Origin: Nocardiopsis dassonvillei subsp. dassonvillei DSM 43111
GTDB lineage: Bacteria; Actinomycetota; Actinomycetes; Streptosporangiales; Streptosporangiaceae
Length of the DNA stretch: 64,000 nt
NCBI RefSeq assembly: GCF_000092985.1
Contig: NC_014211.1
Span: 372,001-436,000 of the forward strand
Direction of reading: 5' to 3'
Below, piece after piece: positions 49,530 to 57,715 of this stretch. A program made the position numbers and the translations under genes. The notes under the pieces are model-generated. The model did no database searches, was not told the DNA's origin, and worked only from the letters and a program-made list of their open reading frames with translations. Numbering within the stretch: position 1 is the first letter of the stretch; every line of letters begins with the position of its first letter.

Positions 49530-50708
49530 TCACCTGTACGGGTCGGCGGCGTCGCGGACGCCGTCGCCGACGAAGTTGAGCACCAGCACCGCCACCGTCA
49601 CCGCGGCCCCGGGCAGCAGCAGCCAGGGGGCGCCCGCGATCGAGTGGATGTTCTGCGCCTCCTGGAGCAGGACGCCCCAGCTCACGACCGGCGCCTGCAG
49701 ACCCAGGCCCAGGAAGGACAGTGAGGTCTCGGCCAGGATCATGAACGGCACGGCCAGGGTCAGCGAGGCGATGATGTGGCTGGCGAAGGACGGCAGCATG
49801 TGGCGGGCGATGACCCGCCCGGTGCCGCAGCCGTCCAGCCGGGCGGCCGTCACGAAGTCCTCCTGGCGCAGCGACAGGAACCGGCCGCGCACCACGCGTG
49901 CCAGGTCGGTCCAGCCGATGAGCGACAGGAGCACGGTGATGGCGACGTAGGTCTGCACCGACCCCCACTCGCGGGGGACGGCGGCGGACAGGCCCATCCA
50001 CAGCGGGATCGTCGGGATGGACATCAGGAACTCGATGACGCGCTGGATGGCGTTGTCCACGCGCCCGCCCAGGTAGCCGGACAGACCGCCGAGCACGAGT
50101 CCCAGGACGAAGGACAGCGCGACCCCGGCCAGGCCGATGGACATCGACACCCGGGTGCCGTAGACGATCCGGGATGCCATGTCGCGGCCGTTGCGGTCGG
50201 CGCCCAGGAAGTAGACCTCCTGGTCCGGGTCGCTGGCGCCGATCAGGTGGACGTCCGAGGGGATCAGGCCCCACATCTCGTAGGGCTCGCCGCGCACGAA
50301 CAGGCCGACCGGGATCTTCACGGACTCGTCGACGGTGTAGGTGTTGGCGAGCGTCTCGGGGTCGCGTTCCACCTGGTAGCCGTACACGTACATGCCCAGG
50401 TCGAACCCGTCGGAGGTGTCCACGACGCGCAGCGTCTGCGGCGGGGCGTAGGTGCGATCGGCGTTGTAGGCGCCCGGTGTGCTGGGCGCGACGAACTCGG
50501 AGAACACCGACACCAGGACCAGCGCGCACAGCACGAGCGCACCGGTGACGGCCAGCTTGTTGCGGCGGAAGCGCCGCCAGACGAGCACCCGCTGGGGCGC
50601 CTCGCCCCGCGGGTCCGCGGCTGCCGGGGCCTCGGGGCCCCCGGGTCCGGCGGCGGTGGCGCCCCGGGGCTCCTCGGGGGGCGGGGGGCGGTCGGGCAGG
50701 GCTGCCAT
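49530..50708 (-). CDS. ABC transporter permease (OppC-like)
   Basis: A 392-residue permease. A Pro/Ala-rich cytoplasmic tail and first helix precede a large extracytoplasmic loop (about 130 residues). Five more helices follow, with the coupling motif DFVTAARLDGCGTGRVIARH (EAA loop). The C-terminal LNFVGDGVRDAADPYR is the standard end of OppC-type subunits. It begins three bases after the OppB stop. Confidence 0.92.
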   Translation of the reverse strand: MAALPDRPPPPEEPRGATAAGPGGPEAPAAADPRGEAPQRVLVWRRFRRNKLAVTGALVLCALVLVSVFSEFVAPSTPGAYNADRTYAPPQTLRVVDTSDGFDLGMYVYGYQVERDPETLANTYTVDESVKIPVGLFVRGEPYEMWGLIPSDVHLIGASDPDQEVYFLGADRNGRDMASRIVYGTRVSMSIGLAGVALSFVLGLVLGGLSGYLGGRVDNAIQRVIEFLMSIPTIPLWMGLSAAVPREWGSVQTYVAITVLLSLIGWTDLARVVRGRFLSLRQEDFVTAARLDGCGTGRVIARHMLPSFASHIIASLTLAVPFMILAETSLSFLGLGLQAPVVSWGVLLQEAQNIHSIAGAPWLLLPGAAVTVAVLVLNFVGDGVRDAADPYR

Positions 50709-50711
50709 GGG

Positions 50712-51713
50712 TCACACCCTCTCGACGTGGTGGTGGCGGATGCGCGGGTCCCACCAGGCCAGCAGCAGGTCGGACAGCAGGGTGCCGACGACCGTCAGCA
50801 CGCCGAGGACGAGGATGAAGCTCCCGGCCAGGTACATGTCCTGGTTGCGCAGGGCCTCCACCAGCAGCGGGCCGGTCGTCTCCAGGCTCAGCACGATGGA
50901 GACCATCACCTCTCCGCCCACGAGCGTGGGCAGGATCCAGCCGATGGTGCTGATGAAGGGGCTGAGCGCCATGCGCACGGGGTACTTGAGGATGACCCGC
51001 CACTCGGGCAGGCCCCTGGCCCGGGCCGTGGTGACGTAGGGCTTGCGCAGCTCGTCCAGGAGGTTGGCGCGCAGCACGCGCACGAGCGCGGCCGTGCCCG
51101 CGGTGCCGATGATGAGCACCGGTATCCACAGGTTGGACACCACGTCCAGGACCTTGCCCAGGTTCCAGGCGGCGTCGGCGTACTCGCGCGAGACGATGCC
51201 GCCCACGCTCTGTCCGAAGTAGCGGAAGGACACCCAGGCGAAGATCAGCGCGAGCATGAAGTTCGGCGTGGCCAGGCCGACGAACCCGACGAACGTCACC
51301 GCGTAGTCGCCCAGCGAGTACTGGCGGACCGCCGAGTACACCCCGATCGGGAAGGCGATCGCCCAGCTCAGCAGCAGGGTGACCAGGGCCAGTGCCAGGG
51401 TGAGGCCGATCCGGTCCCACATCAGGTCGGCCACCTCGCGGTGGTACTGGAAGGACTGGCCGAAGTCGCCCCGCAGGACGATCCCCGAGATCCAGTTCCA
51501 GTACTGGACGAGGAAGGGGTCGTCGAGTCCGTACCTCTCCTCCAGGGCGCGGATCTGGGCGCCGTCCACGCCCTGCCCCTGCGCGGACAGCTCGGCGATG
51601 TAGGCGGTGAGGAAGTCGCCCGGGGGCAGCTGGATGACCAGGAACGCGACCAGCGAGATCGCGAACAGGGTCGGGACCATGTACAGCAGGCGGCGGATCA
51701 CGTAGCGGCGCAC
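50712..51713 (-). CDS. ABC transporter permease (OppB-like)
   Basis: A 333-residue permease with six helices. The N-terminus RRYVIRRLLYMVPTLFAISL and the EAA loop (YVTTARARGLPEWRVILKYP) are typical of OppB/DppB. GGEVMVSIVLSLETTGPLLV is the conserved periplasmic-gate segment. The GTG at 51713 with GAGGGGG five bases upstream is the start; longer frames run through the Gfo/Idh gene end. It follows that gene by 76 bases. Confidence 0.93.
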   Translation of the reverse strand: MRRYVIRRLLYMVPTLFAISLVAFLVIQLPPGDFLTAYIAELSAQGQGVDGAQIRALEERYGLDDPFLVQYWNWISGIVLRGDFGQSFQYHREVADLMWDRIGLTLALALVTLLLSWAIAFPIGVYSAVRQYSLGDYAVTFVGFVGLATPNFMLALIFAWVSFRYFGQSVGGIVSREYADAAWNLGKVLDVVSNLWIPVLIIGTAGTAALVRVLRANLLDELRKPYVTTARARGLPEWRVILKYPVRMALSPFISTIGWILPTLVGGEVMVSIVLSLETTGPLLVEALRNQDMYLAGSFILVLGVLTVVGTLLSDLLLAWWDPRIRHHHVERV

Positions 51714-51789
51714 GGCGTCCCCCTCGGCTCGGGCGGCGGGCGGTGACCGTCCGGGCGGCCCCCGGGGCCGCGCACCTGCGGGCGCGGCC

Positions 51790-52905
51790 TCACCACCGGA
51801 CCGCCCCGCCGTCCATGCGCGCGTGGAACGGCGACTCCGGCCCGAGGTCGGCGGGGGCGACGGGCCGCCCCTCGAAGGCGGAGGCGTAGACCCCGGCGAC
51901 CAGGCGCATCGTCCGCAGCGACTCGGCGGAGGACACGGGCGGGGCGGTGCCCTCGCGCAGCGCCTCCAGCACCCGGGCGATCTGTGCGCGGTGCCCGCTG
52001 TCGGTCCCGTGCTCCCCCGCCTCCCAGGCGGCCGTGACCTCCTGCTCGAACCCCGGGGCCGGGGTGACGCGCCAGTTCCCGTCGCCGTAGCCGTACAGGT
52101 GGACCAGCTCGACGGTCGCCCGTTCGAAGTCGATCCGGATCCGGCTCTCCTCCCGCGGGGAGACCAGGCTGTTGACCACGCTGGCCACCGCCCCGTTGGC
52201 GAAGTCCACCCGGGCCAGGGAGACGTCCTCGGTCTCGACGTCGCGCGCCTGGCGGCGGGCGACCGCCGACACCTCCGTCCACGGGCCCAGCAGGAAGAGC
52301 AGCAGGTCCATCTGGTGGATGCCGTGCCCCATGGTCGGGCCGCCGCCCTCGGTCTCCCACCTGCCGCGCCAGGGCACGTCGAAGTACTCCTGGGGTCGGA
52401 ACCACGTCGTGTGGCAGGACGCCACCAGGGGCCGCCCCAGCACACCGGCCTCCGACAGCGCCCGCACCCGGCGGGCGCCCGAGCCGAAGCGGTGCTGGAA
52501 CACCGTGGCCATCCACGGACCGCGACCGCCCCCCTCGGCCGCCGCCATCGCCTCCGCCTCGGCCAGGCTCAGCGCCGGCGGCTTCTCCACCAGCACGGAG
52601 GCGCCTGCGCCCAGGCAGGCCTCCGCCTGGGACCGGTGCAGGCCGGGCGGTGTGCACACGTGCACCAGTTCCGGACGCTCCCGGTCCAGCATCGCGGCCA
52701 GGTCGGTGTACCCGGCCGGGACCGCGAAGCGGGAGCGGAACGCGTCCAGGGCGCGGGTGTCGACGTCGACGGCGGCGACGACCTCGGCCCGGTCCGGAAG
52801 GGACAACAGCGCCTCCGCGTGGAAGCGGGCGATGTTCCCGGTTCCCACGAGAGCGACGCGGACCGGGCCCGCGGGCGGACCTGCGGTCGGGGAGGGGGTG
52901 CTCAT
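51790..52905 (-). CDS. Gfo/Idh/MocA-family oxidoreductase
   Basis: A 371-residue NAD(P)-dependent dehydrogenase. The Rossmann motif VALVGTGNIARFHAEAL is at the N-terminus. HVCTPPGLHRSQAEACLGAG and VLVEKPPALSLAEAEAM carry the conserved EKP lysine. A catalytic-site segment HGIHQMDLLLFLLG is seen in the C-terminal beta domain. Members oxidise or reduce sugars, inositols and their derivatives. AGGAG lies ten bases before the ATG. A LacI-type operator half-palindrome sits 77 bases upstream. Confidence 0.92.
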   Translation of the reverse strand: MSTPSPTAGPPAGPVRVALVGTGNIARFHAEALLSLPDRAEVVAAVDVDTRALDAFRSRFAVPAGYTDLAAMLDRERPELVHVCTPPGLHRSQAEACLGAGASVLVEKPPALSLAEAEAMAAAEGGGRGPWMATVFQHRFGSGARRVRALSEAGVLGRPLVASCHTTWFRPQEYFDVPWRGRWETEGGGPTMGHGIHQMDLLLFLLGPWTEVSAVARRQARDVETEDVSLARVDFANGAVASVVNSLVSPREESRIRIDFERATVELVHLYGYGDGNWRVTPAPGFEQEVTAAWEAGEHGTDSGHRAQIARVLEALREGTAPPVSSAESLRTMRLVAGVYASAFEGRPVAPADLGPESPFHARMDGGAVRW

Positions 52906-52981
52906 GTGTGGTCGTCTCCTCTGTCAGGGGGGTACGGGGGGTGGAGGAGTGCTCGGCCGGGAGGGGCCGCGGCCGGGGTGG

Positions 52982-52991
52982 TAAGCGCTTG
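52982..52991. promoter_or_regulatory. LacI-type operator-like palindrome
   Basis: TAAGCGCTTG contains the perfect palindrome AAGCGCTT with central CG, the core of many LacI-family operators. It lies between the GH3 and Gfo/Idh genes, where an internal promoter could be controlled. Confidence 0.45.
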
Positions 52992-53040
52992 CTCAACGGG
53001 CGCGGGCGGAGGCCGCGGGCGGGGCCGCGGCTCCCGCTGC

Positions 53041-55461
53041 TCAGCCGCCTGCGGCGACCTCCTCCCGGTCGGCCCCGCCGGACTGGTCGACGGGGTCGAG
53101 CTGGACCCCGCAGGCCAGGCGCCGGGTGTGGTCCACGACGCGCGTGGGCCCGGTGAGCAGGACCGGCACGGTGTGCCGGACGTCCTCGCTGGACGCGGAC
53201 AGCAGCAGCTCCAGGCGGCCGGGCTCGACGACGCGCCGCCCGTCCGGACCGGTGTAGGAGGCCAGGTCGGCGTGGACGGAGAAGTCCACCGCCCGCGCCT
53301 CCCCGGACTCCAGGTGCACCCGCGCGTAGCCGACCAGCTGTCTGCGGGGCCTGGCCACCTGGGCGACGGGGTCGTGCAGGTAGAGCTGGACGACCTCGGT
53401 CCCGGCGGAGCCGCCGACGTTGCGGACGGTGCAGCCGACGGTGACCTCGCCGTCGGTGCCCACCCGGGTGGCCTCCTCCGGGCGGACGGCGCCCGCGTCC
53501 ACGCGCGGGTCCTCCCAGACGAACCGGGTGTAGGACAGGCCGTGGCCGAAGGGGTGGCGCGGGGTCGGGTCCACCGAGCTGACCTCGCTGCGGTGGGCCA
53601 GGTCGGGGCCGAGGTAGGTGACGGGCTGGCCGCCGGAGGAACGCGGCACGGACACCGGCAGGCGCCCGCTGGGGTTGACCCGGCCCGAGAGCACCCCCGC
53701 CACGGCGGGCATGCCCTCCTCGCCGGGCAGGAAGGCCTGGACGACGGCGGCCAGCCGGTCGGCGACCGGGCCCAGCGCGTAGGGCCGTCCGGACACCACC
53801 ACCGCGACCACGGGGGTGCCGGTGTCGGCCAGGGCCTCCAGGAGCTCCTGCTGGACCCCGGGCAGGCGCAGGTCCTCGACGTCGCAGCCCTCGCCGGAGG
53901 TACCCCTGCCGAACAGGTCGGAGCGGTCGCCCACCACGGCCACGCACACCCGGGCGCGTGCGGCCGCCGACACGGCCTCGGCGAAGCCTTCGGTGGAGTC
54001 GCCGTCCACGGAGCACCCGGCGCGGTGCTCGACGCGGACGCCGGGCAGTTCGGCGCCCAGGGACTCCAGCAGGGTGGGTATCTCCACGCCGACGGCGGTG
54101 CCGGGGTGGCGCCTGCCCACGTGGGCGGGGAAGGAGTAGCAGCCGAGCACGGCGTCGGCGGTGTCGGCGAGCGGGCCGACCAGGGCCAGGTCCCCGGTGT
54201 CGGCCAGGGGGAGCGCGTCGTCGGTGTTGGAGAGCAGGACCACCGAGCGCTCGGCGAGCTCGCGGGCCAGCGCGCGGTGTTCGGCGGGGTCCAGGTCCAC
54301 GGGGACGGCGGGGTCCTCGGGCTCCGGGGACCAGCCGGCGTCGAGCAGGCCCAGCTGGCACTTCTGCGTCAGCACGCGCCGGGCGGCCCGGTCGACCAGC
54401 TCCTCGGGCACCTCGCCCGAGCGGACCAGGGCGGTGAGCCGGTCGCCGTAGCAGTGCACGGTGGGCAGTTCGACGTCCACGCCCGCGGTCAGGGCCAGGG
54501 CGCCGGCCCGCTCGGCGGAGTCGGCGACGCGGTGCAGGGTCTGGAGGAAGGCGACGCCGAAGTAGTCGGCCACCACGGTGCCCTCGAAGCCCCACTGGTC
54601 CCGCAGCAGGCCGGTGAGCAGGCGCGTGTCCGCGGCGGCGGGCACTCCGTCGTTGTCGTTGTAGGCGGACATGACCGACCCGGCGCCTCCGTCGCGCACG
54701 GCCATCTCGAAGGGGGGCAGCAGGACGTCGGCGAACTCGCGCGGACCGATCGAGACCGGCGCGAGGTTGCGGCCGCCGCGGGAGGCCGAGTAGCCCGTGA
54801 AGTGCTTGAGGGTGGCCACGATCCCGGCGGACTGGAGGCCGCGCACGTAGGCGGTGCCCACGGTCGCCACGAGGTGGGGGTCCTCGCCGATGGTCTCCTC
54901 GGTGCGGCCCCAGCGCGGGTCGCGGGACACGTCCAGCACGGGGGCCAGGCCCTGGTGGACGCCGACCCGGCGCATGCTCGCGCCGATCTGCGCGGCCATC
55001 CGCTCGACCAGGTCGGGGTCGAAGCTGGCGCCCCAGGCCAGGGGGACCGGGTAGATCGTCGCGGTCCAGGCGGCGAACCCGGCCAGGCACTCCTCGTGGG
55101 CCAGGGCCGGGACGCCGAACCGGTTGGCGGCCATGATCTCCCGCTGGCTGCGGGCCAGCGACGCCCGGCCGGCGGCGGGGTCGACCGGGGCGGTGCCGAA
55201 GGGCCGGGTGAGCTGGCCGAGACCGTGCTCGATGACCTTCTCCCAGGCGGGGGGTTCCTGGGTGAGGTCGTGCTGGTGCGGTGCGACGGCCTCGCCGGAG
55301 GCGTCCGCGCTCACCCACACACCGTGAAGCTGGGCGACCTTCTCCTCCAGGGTCATCGATCCCAGCAGTCGCTCGACGCGCGACGCGTCGGGGAGGGAGG
55401 GGTCGCGCCAACCGTCGTCGGCGGCCTCCCGGTCCGCGACGTGTTCCGAGGGTCCGGTCAT
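53041..55461 (-). CDS. Glycoside hydrolase family 3 beta-glycosidase
   Basis: An 806-residue GH3 enzyme without a signal peptide, so intracellular. The N-terminal TIM barrel contains HEECLAGF, GLAPVLDVSRDPRWGRTEET, LKHFTGYSASRGGRN and the nucleophile aspartate in GTVVADYFGVAFL. The alpha/beta-sandwich domain (VAVVGDRSDLFGRG) and C-terminal fibronectin-III-like domain (VRNVGGSAGTEVVQLYLHDP) follow. Such enzymes release glucose or xylose from imported oligosaccharides. It is the first gene of the minus-strand operon, with a strong promoter and two operator-like sites upstream. Confidence 0.92.
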   Translation of the reverse strand: MTGPSEHVADREAADDGWRDPSLPDASRVERLLGSMTLEEKVAQLHGVWVSADASGEAVAPHQHDLTQEPPAWEKVIEHGLGQLTRPFGTAPVDPAAGRASLARSQREIMAANRFGVPALAHEECLAGFAAWTATIYPVPLAWGASFDPDLVERMAAQIGASMRRVGVHQGLAPVLDVSRDPRWGRTEETIGEDPHLVATVGTAYVRGLQSAGIVATLKHFTGYSASRGGRNLAPVSIGPREFADVLLPPFEMAVRDGGAGSVMSAYNDNDGVPAAADTRLLTGLLRDQWGFEGTVVADYFGVAFLQTLHRVADSAERAGALALTAGVDVELPTVHCYGDRLTALVRSGEVPEELVDRAARRVLTQKCQLGLLDAGWSPEPEDPAVPVDLDPAEHRALARELAERSVVLLSNTDDALPLADTGDLALVGPLADTADAVLGCYSFPAHVGRRHPGTAVGVEIPTLLESLGAELPGVRVEHRAGCSVDGDSTEGFAEAVSAAARARVCVAVVGDRSDLFGRGTSGEGCDVEDLRLPGVQQELLEALADTGTPVVAVVVSGRPYALGPVADRLAAVVQAFLPGEEGMPAVAGVLSGRVNPSGRLPVSVPRSSGGQPVTYLGPDLAHRSEVSSVDPTPRHPFGHGLSYTRFVWEDPRVDAGAVRPEEATRVGTDGEVTVGCTVRNVGGSAGTEVVQLYLHDPVAQVARPRRQLVGYARVHLESGEARAVDFSVHADLASYTGPDGRRVVEPGRLELLLSASSEDVRHTVPVLLTGPTRVVDHTRRLACGVQLDPVDQSGGADREEVAAGG

Positions 55462-55539
55462 GTGGGTGGGCCTTTCTGTGCTCAGTGGGGATGCGGGAAC
55501 GTGGTGTGTCCGGATGGTGGCTCGCGCGCCATGGAGCTC

Positions 55540-55570
55540 CGAAACTTTCGAAACTAATATCGAAACTTAC
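55540..55570. promoter_or_regulatory. Two operator sites downstream of the GH3 promoter
   Basis: CGAAACTTTCG (55540-55550) is a perfect inverted repeat, CGAAA-C-TTTCG. CGAAACTTAC follows at 55561-55570. Both lie just downstream of the expected transcription start of the GH3 operon. CGAAA-N-TTTCG boxes are known upstream of actinobacterial xylanase and xylosidase genes. Confidence 0.65.
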
Positions 55571-55578
55571 TGACGGAG

Positions 55579-55607
55579 AATGTACGTAGTCGCGATAGGC
55601 AGGTCAA
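55579..55607 (-). promoter_or_regulatory. Promoter of the GH3 sugar operon
   Basis: On the minus strand TTGACC (55607-55602) and TACATT (55584-55579) are separated by exactly 17 bases, a near-consensus housekeeping promoter about 120 bases before the ATG. Confidence 0.65.
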
Positions 55608-55732
55608 CCCCTGTGGGAGATATAGGTCACAAGGAGGTGGTGGCCTGCGGCGCCGAAAAGAGCGTCCGCGAGCTGCGGAGAAGGGGTTTCGTCAGGCGCG
55701 TCCAGGGGAACCCGAAAAGGCTCGAAACTTTC

Positions 55733-55743
55733 GGAAAAGCGAC
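55733..55743. promoter_or_regulatory. Third CGAAACTTTCG operator, upstream of tenA
   Basis: An exact second copy of the 11-bp palindrome lies 69 bases before tenA and 183 bases from the first GH3 site. It could act on tenA or support looping to the GH3 promoter. Confidence 0.5.
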
Positions 55744-55811
55744 CGGGGCCCGCCGTTCGGGTCTTCCGGGCCGCCCGGAGACCCCGAAGGGGCGGATGGG
55801 ACACTTCGGGC

Positions 55812-56435
55812 GTGGGAATTCTCGAACGACTCCATGAGATCGGGCGGCCGCTGGTCGCCGAGCAGCTGGCGCACCCGACCGTCGCCGGGATCGCCCGGGG
55901 CGACCTGGACGATCGCGCCTTCCGGTACTGGCTGGAGCAGGACCACCTCTACCTGCTCGACTACGCGCGGGCCTTCTCCCGGCTGGCCTGGCAGGCCCCC
56001 GACGGGCACCTCGCCGACCTGGTGGGCATCGCGCACAGCACCCTCAACGAGGAACTGGAACTGCACCGCTCCCTGTCCGGGGAGTTCGGCGCCGACCTGA
56101 CCACCCGGGACAAGGGCCCGGCGTGCGCGGCCTACACCGCCTGGCTGCTCGACGCCGCCGCCGACTACCGCGACGGGCTCGCCGCGGTGTACCCGTGCAT
56201 GTGGGGCTACAACCAGCTCGGGCTGGCGCTCGCCGCGAGCCGCCCGGAGGAGCCGCGCTACCGCCGGTGGGTCGACACCTACGCCGACCCGGAGTTCACC
56301 GCCCTCACCGAGCACTACGGGCGGATGCTGGAGGAGGCCGCCCCGGAGCCCGCGCGCGCCGAGCGCCTCTTCCTGGAGGGCATGCGCCACGAGGTCGCCT
56401 TCTGGGACACGCCCCACACCGCGCGCACCGCCTGA
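55812..56435 (+). CDS. tenA: TenA-family thiaminase II
   Basis: A 207-residue all-helical enzyme that salvages thiamine by hydrolysing degraded pyrimidine moieties. Asp44 (WLEQDHLYLLD), Cys129 (VYPCMWGYNQLG) and the C-terminal glutamate (RHEVAFWD) match the catalytic Asp, Cys and Glu of Bacillus TenA, so the active TenA-C type is expected. The GTG has no clear ribosome site. It stands alone, without thi genes nearby, and a sugar-type operator precedes it. Confidence 0.9.
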   Translation: MGILERLHEIGRPLVAEQLAHPTVAGIARGDLDDRAFRYWLEQDHLYLLDYARAFSRLAWQAPDGHLADLVGIAHSTLNEELELHRSLSGEFGADLTTRDKGPACAAYTAWLLDAAADYRDGLAAVYPCMWGYNQLGLALAASRPEEPRYRRWVDTYADPEFTALTEHYGRMLEEAAPEPARAERLFLEGMRHEVAFWDTPHTARTA

Positions 56436-56466
56436 ACCGCGCGCGCACGCGACGGAGGGCCCGCGG

Positions 56467-56626
56467 TTGTCCACAGCACGCAGAACGTTCTGGTGCCGCT
56501 TGTTGGCGAGCGCCTAACCTTGGTTCGGGGAGCCAGGTTCCTCCGGCGGGCGCCCCGCACGCCCCCGTGTCCATGGTCTCCCGGTCGGCTCTTCGGAGGC
56601 GTCCCCTCTCCGCTGCCTGTGGACAA
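56467..56626. promoter_or_regulatory. Inverted pair of DnaA boxes
   Basis: TTGTCCACA (56467-56475) and its complement TGTGGACAA (56618-56626) are exact copies of the box preferred by high-GC actinobacterial DnaA. They lie in opposite orientation in the short gap between tenA and the SSI-like gene. Confidence 0.55.
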
Positions 56627-56642
56627 ACGGCGCACGCGCGAC

Positions 56643-56672
56643 GGGGAGCCGGGCGGCGCGGCCCGGCTCCCC
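56643..56672. terminator. Bidirectional hairpin terminator
   Basis: A perfect 12-bp stem (GGGGAGCCGGGC 56643-56654 with 56661-56672) and 6-base loop lies between the convergent tenA and SSI-like genes. Confidence 0.75.
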
Positions 56673-56697
56673 GCTCTGCCGTCGGGTACCGCCCCCG

Positions 56698-57231
56698 TCA
56701 GGGGTTGAGCACCGTGGACAGGGTCTCGAAGCGCTCGATCTCGCAGCCGTTGCGCTTGTTGAACTCGGTGTCGACCTCGGTCCCGCCGACGTGCCCGGTC
56801 ACGTGGACGACCTCGGGGCCGCCCACCTGCATCGTGCACATCATGTCGGAGGTGTCGCCGCTGCTGAAGGGGCCGGCGCCGACCTCCTCGATCTCGGCGC
56901 AGGCCGCCTCGGGGTCGGGGTGGTCGCCGCCCGCGGGGGAGCAGGTGAGGGTCCACACCCCCTCCTCGTAGCCCTCCGCGGGCTCCAGGCCCTCGTCCCC
57001 GCTGAGGGTGCGTTCGATGGTGAGGCTGGTCTCGGCCTCCCCGCCGCCGGACTCCCCCGGGGACGGGGAGGCCGCGTCGGAGGGAGAGGCGGAGGGGCTG
57101 GTGTCGTCGGGTGCGGACTCGGGTGCGTTCACCCCGGCGGGCTCGTTGCCACAGGCCGTGAGGAGCAGGCCGAGGGCTGCGAGGGCGGCGAGGCGGACCG
57201 GCAGGGCCGTCGCGAAGGTGTGCTGAGCCAT
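56698..57231 (-). CDS. Lipoprotein with subtilisin-inhibitor (SSI)-like domain
   Basis: A 177-residue protein. The signal peptide ends in the lipobox LLTAC (Cys27), and a Ser/Pro/Asp-rich spacer covers residues ~30-65. The C-terminal domain, VWTLTCSPAGGDHPDPEAAC, AEIEEV, MMCTMQVGGPEVVHVTGHVG and a last Cys in KRNGCEIERF, has the four-cysteine pattern of Streptomyces subtilisin inhibitors. The second Cys pair flanks the reactive site (CTM-Q). SSI proteins are normally secreted; a membrane-anchored form is unusual. The ATG lacks a good ribosome site, and a GTG at 57276 would add 15 residues. Confidence 0.72.
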   Translation of the reverse strand: MAQHTFATALPVRLAALAALGLLLTACGNEPAGVNAPESAPDDTSPSASPSDAASPSPGESGGGEAETSLTIERTLSGDEGLEPAEGYEEGVWTLTCSPAGGDHPDPEAACAEIEEVGAGPFSSGDTSDMMCTMQVGGPEVVHVTGHVGGTEVDTEFNKRNGCEIERFETLSTVLNP

Positions 57232-57308
57232 ACAGTTCGGACGCGGGGGGTTCCCGACGGGTTCCCCGCTTCTCACGTTTTTCGGAGTACACGGATACAG
57301 GGGGTCAC

Positions 57309-57641
57309 ATGTTCGGCAGCGGTGTTCCGGAGGCCAACGCCACCGAGGTGCCCGAGGGCGCCTACCTCCTCGACGTCCGCGAGGACGACGAGTGGAACGC
57401 GGGCCACGCGCCCGACGCGACGCACATCCCGCTCGGCCAGCTCAACCAGCGCGCGGGTGAGATCCCGCGCGACCAGCGGGTCTACGTCGTCTGCCGCGTG
57501 GGCGGCCGCTCGGCGCAGGCCGTCGCGGCGATGAACCAGGCAGGGTGGGACGCGGTCAACGTCTCCGGCGGCATGCAGGCCTGGCAGCACGCCGGACGCG
57601 ACATGGCCGCGGAGGGCGGCGTGGAGCCCCGGGTGATCTAG
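57309..57641 (+). CDS. Rhodanese-like domain protein
   Basis: A 110-residue single-domain rhodanese. LLDVREDDEWNAGHAPDATH and the active-site loop VVCRVGGRS, with the sulfur-carrying cysteine, are clear. These cytoplasmic proteins transfer sulfane sulfur or handle thiosulfate. AGGGGG lies four bases before the ATG. It is divergent from the SSI-like gene across 77 bases and shares no obvious operon. Confidence 0.93.
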   Translation: MFGSGVPEANATEVPEGAYLLDVREDDEWNAGHAPDATHIPLGQLNQRAGEIPRDQRVYVVCRVGGRSAQAVAAMNQAGWDAVNVSGGMQAWQHAGRDMAAEGGVEPRVI

Positions 57642-57715
57642 CGCGCCGGAGCCGATTTGGCTCCGATTGCGCAAAGCCCTGCCCCCGGGCCGCTTCCGGG
57701 TGGCACTATGACGTC

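Noticed and set aside
51698..55411. 1237-residue minus-strand frame over the GH3 and Gfo/Idh genes
   Set aside because: It is a +1 shadow of two confident genes and has Arg/Pro/Gly-rich sequence without motifs.
55580..55837. 85-codon plus-strand frame before tenA
   Set aside because: It runs through the GH3 promoter and operator sites, overlaps the tenA start, and has no coding-like codon bias.
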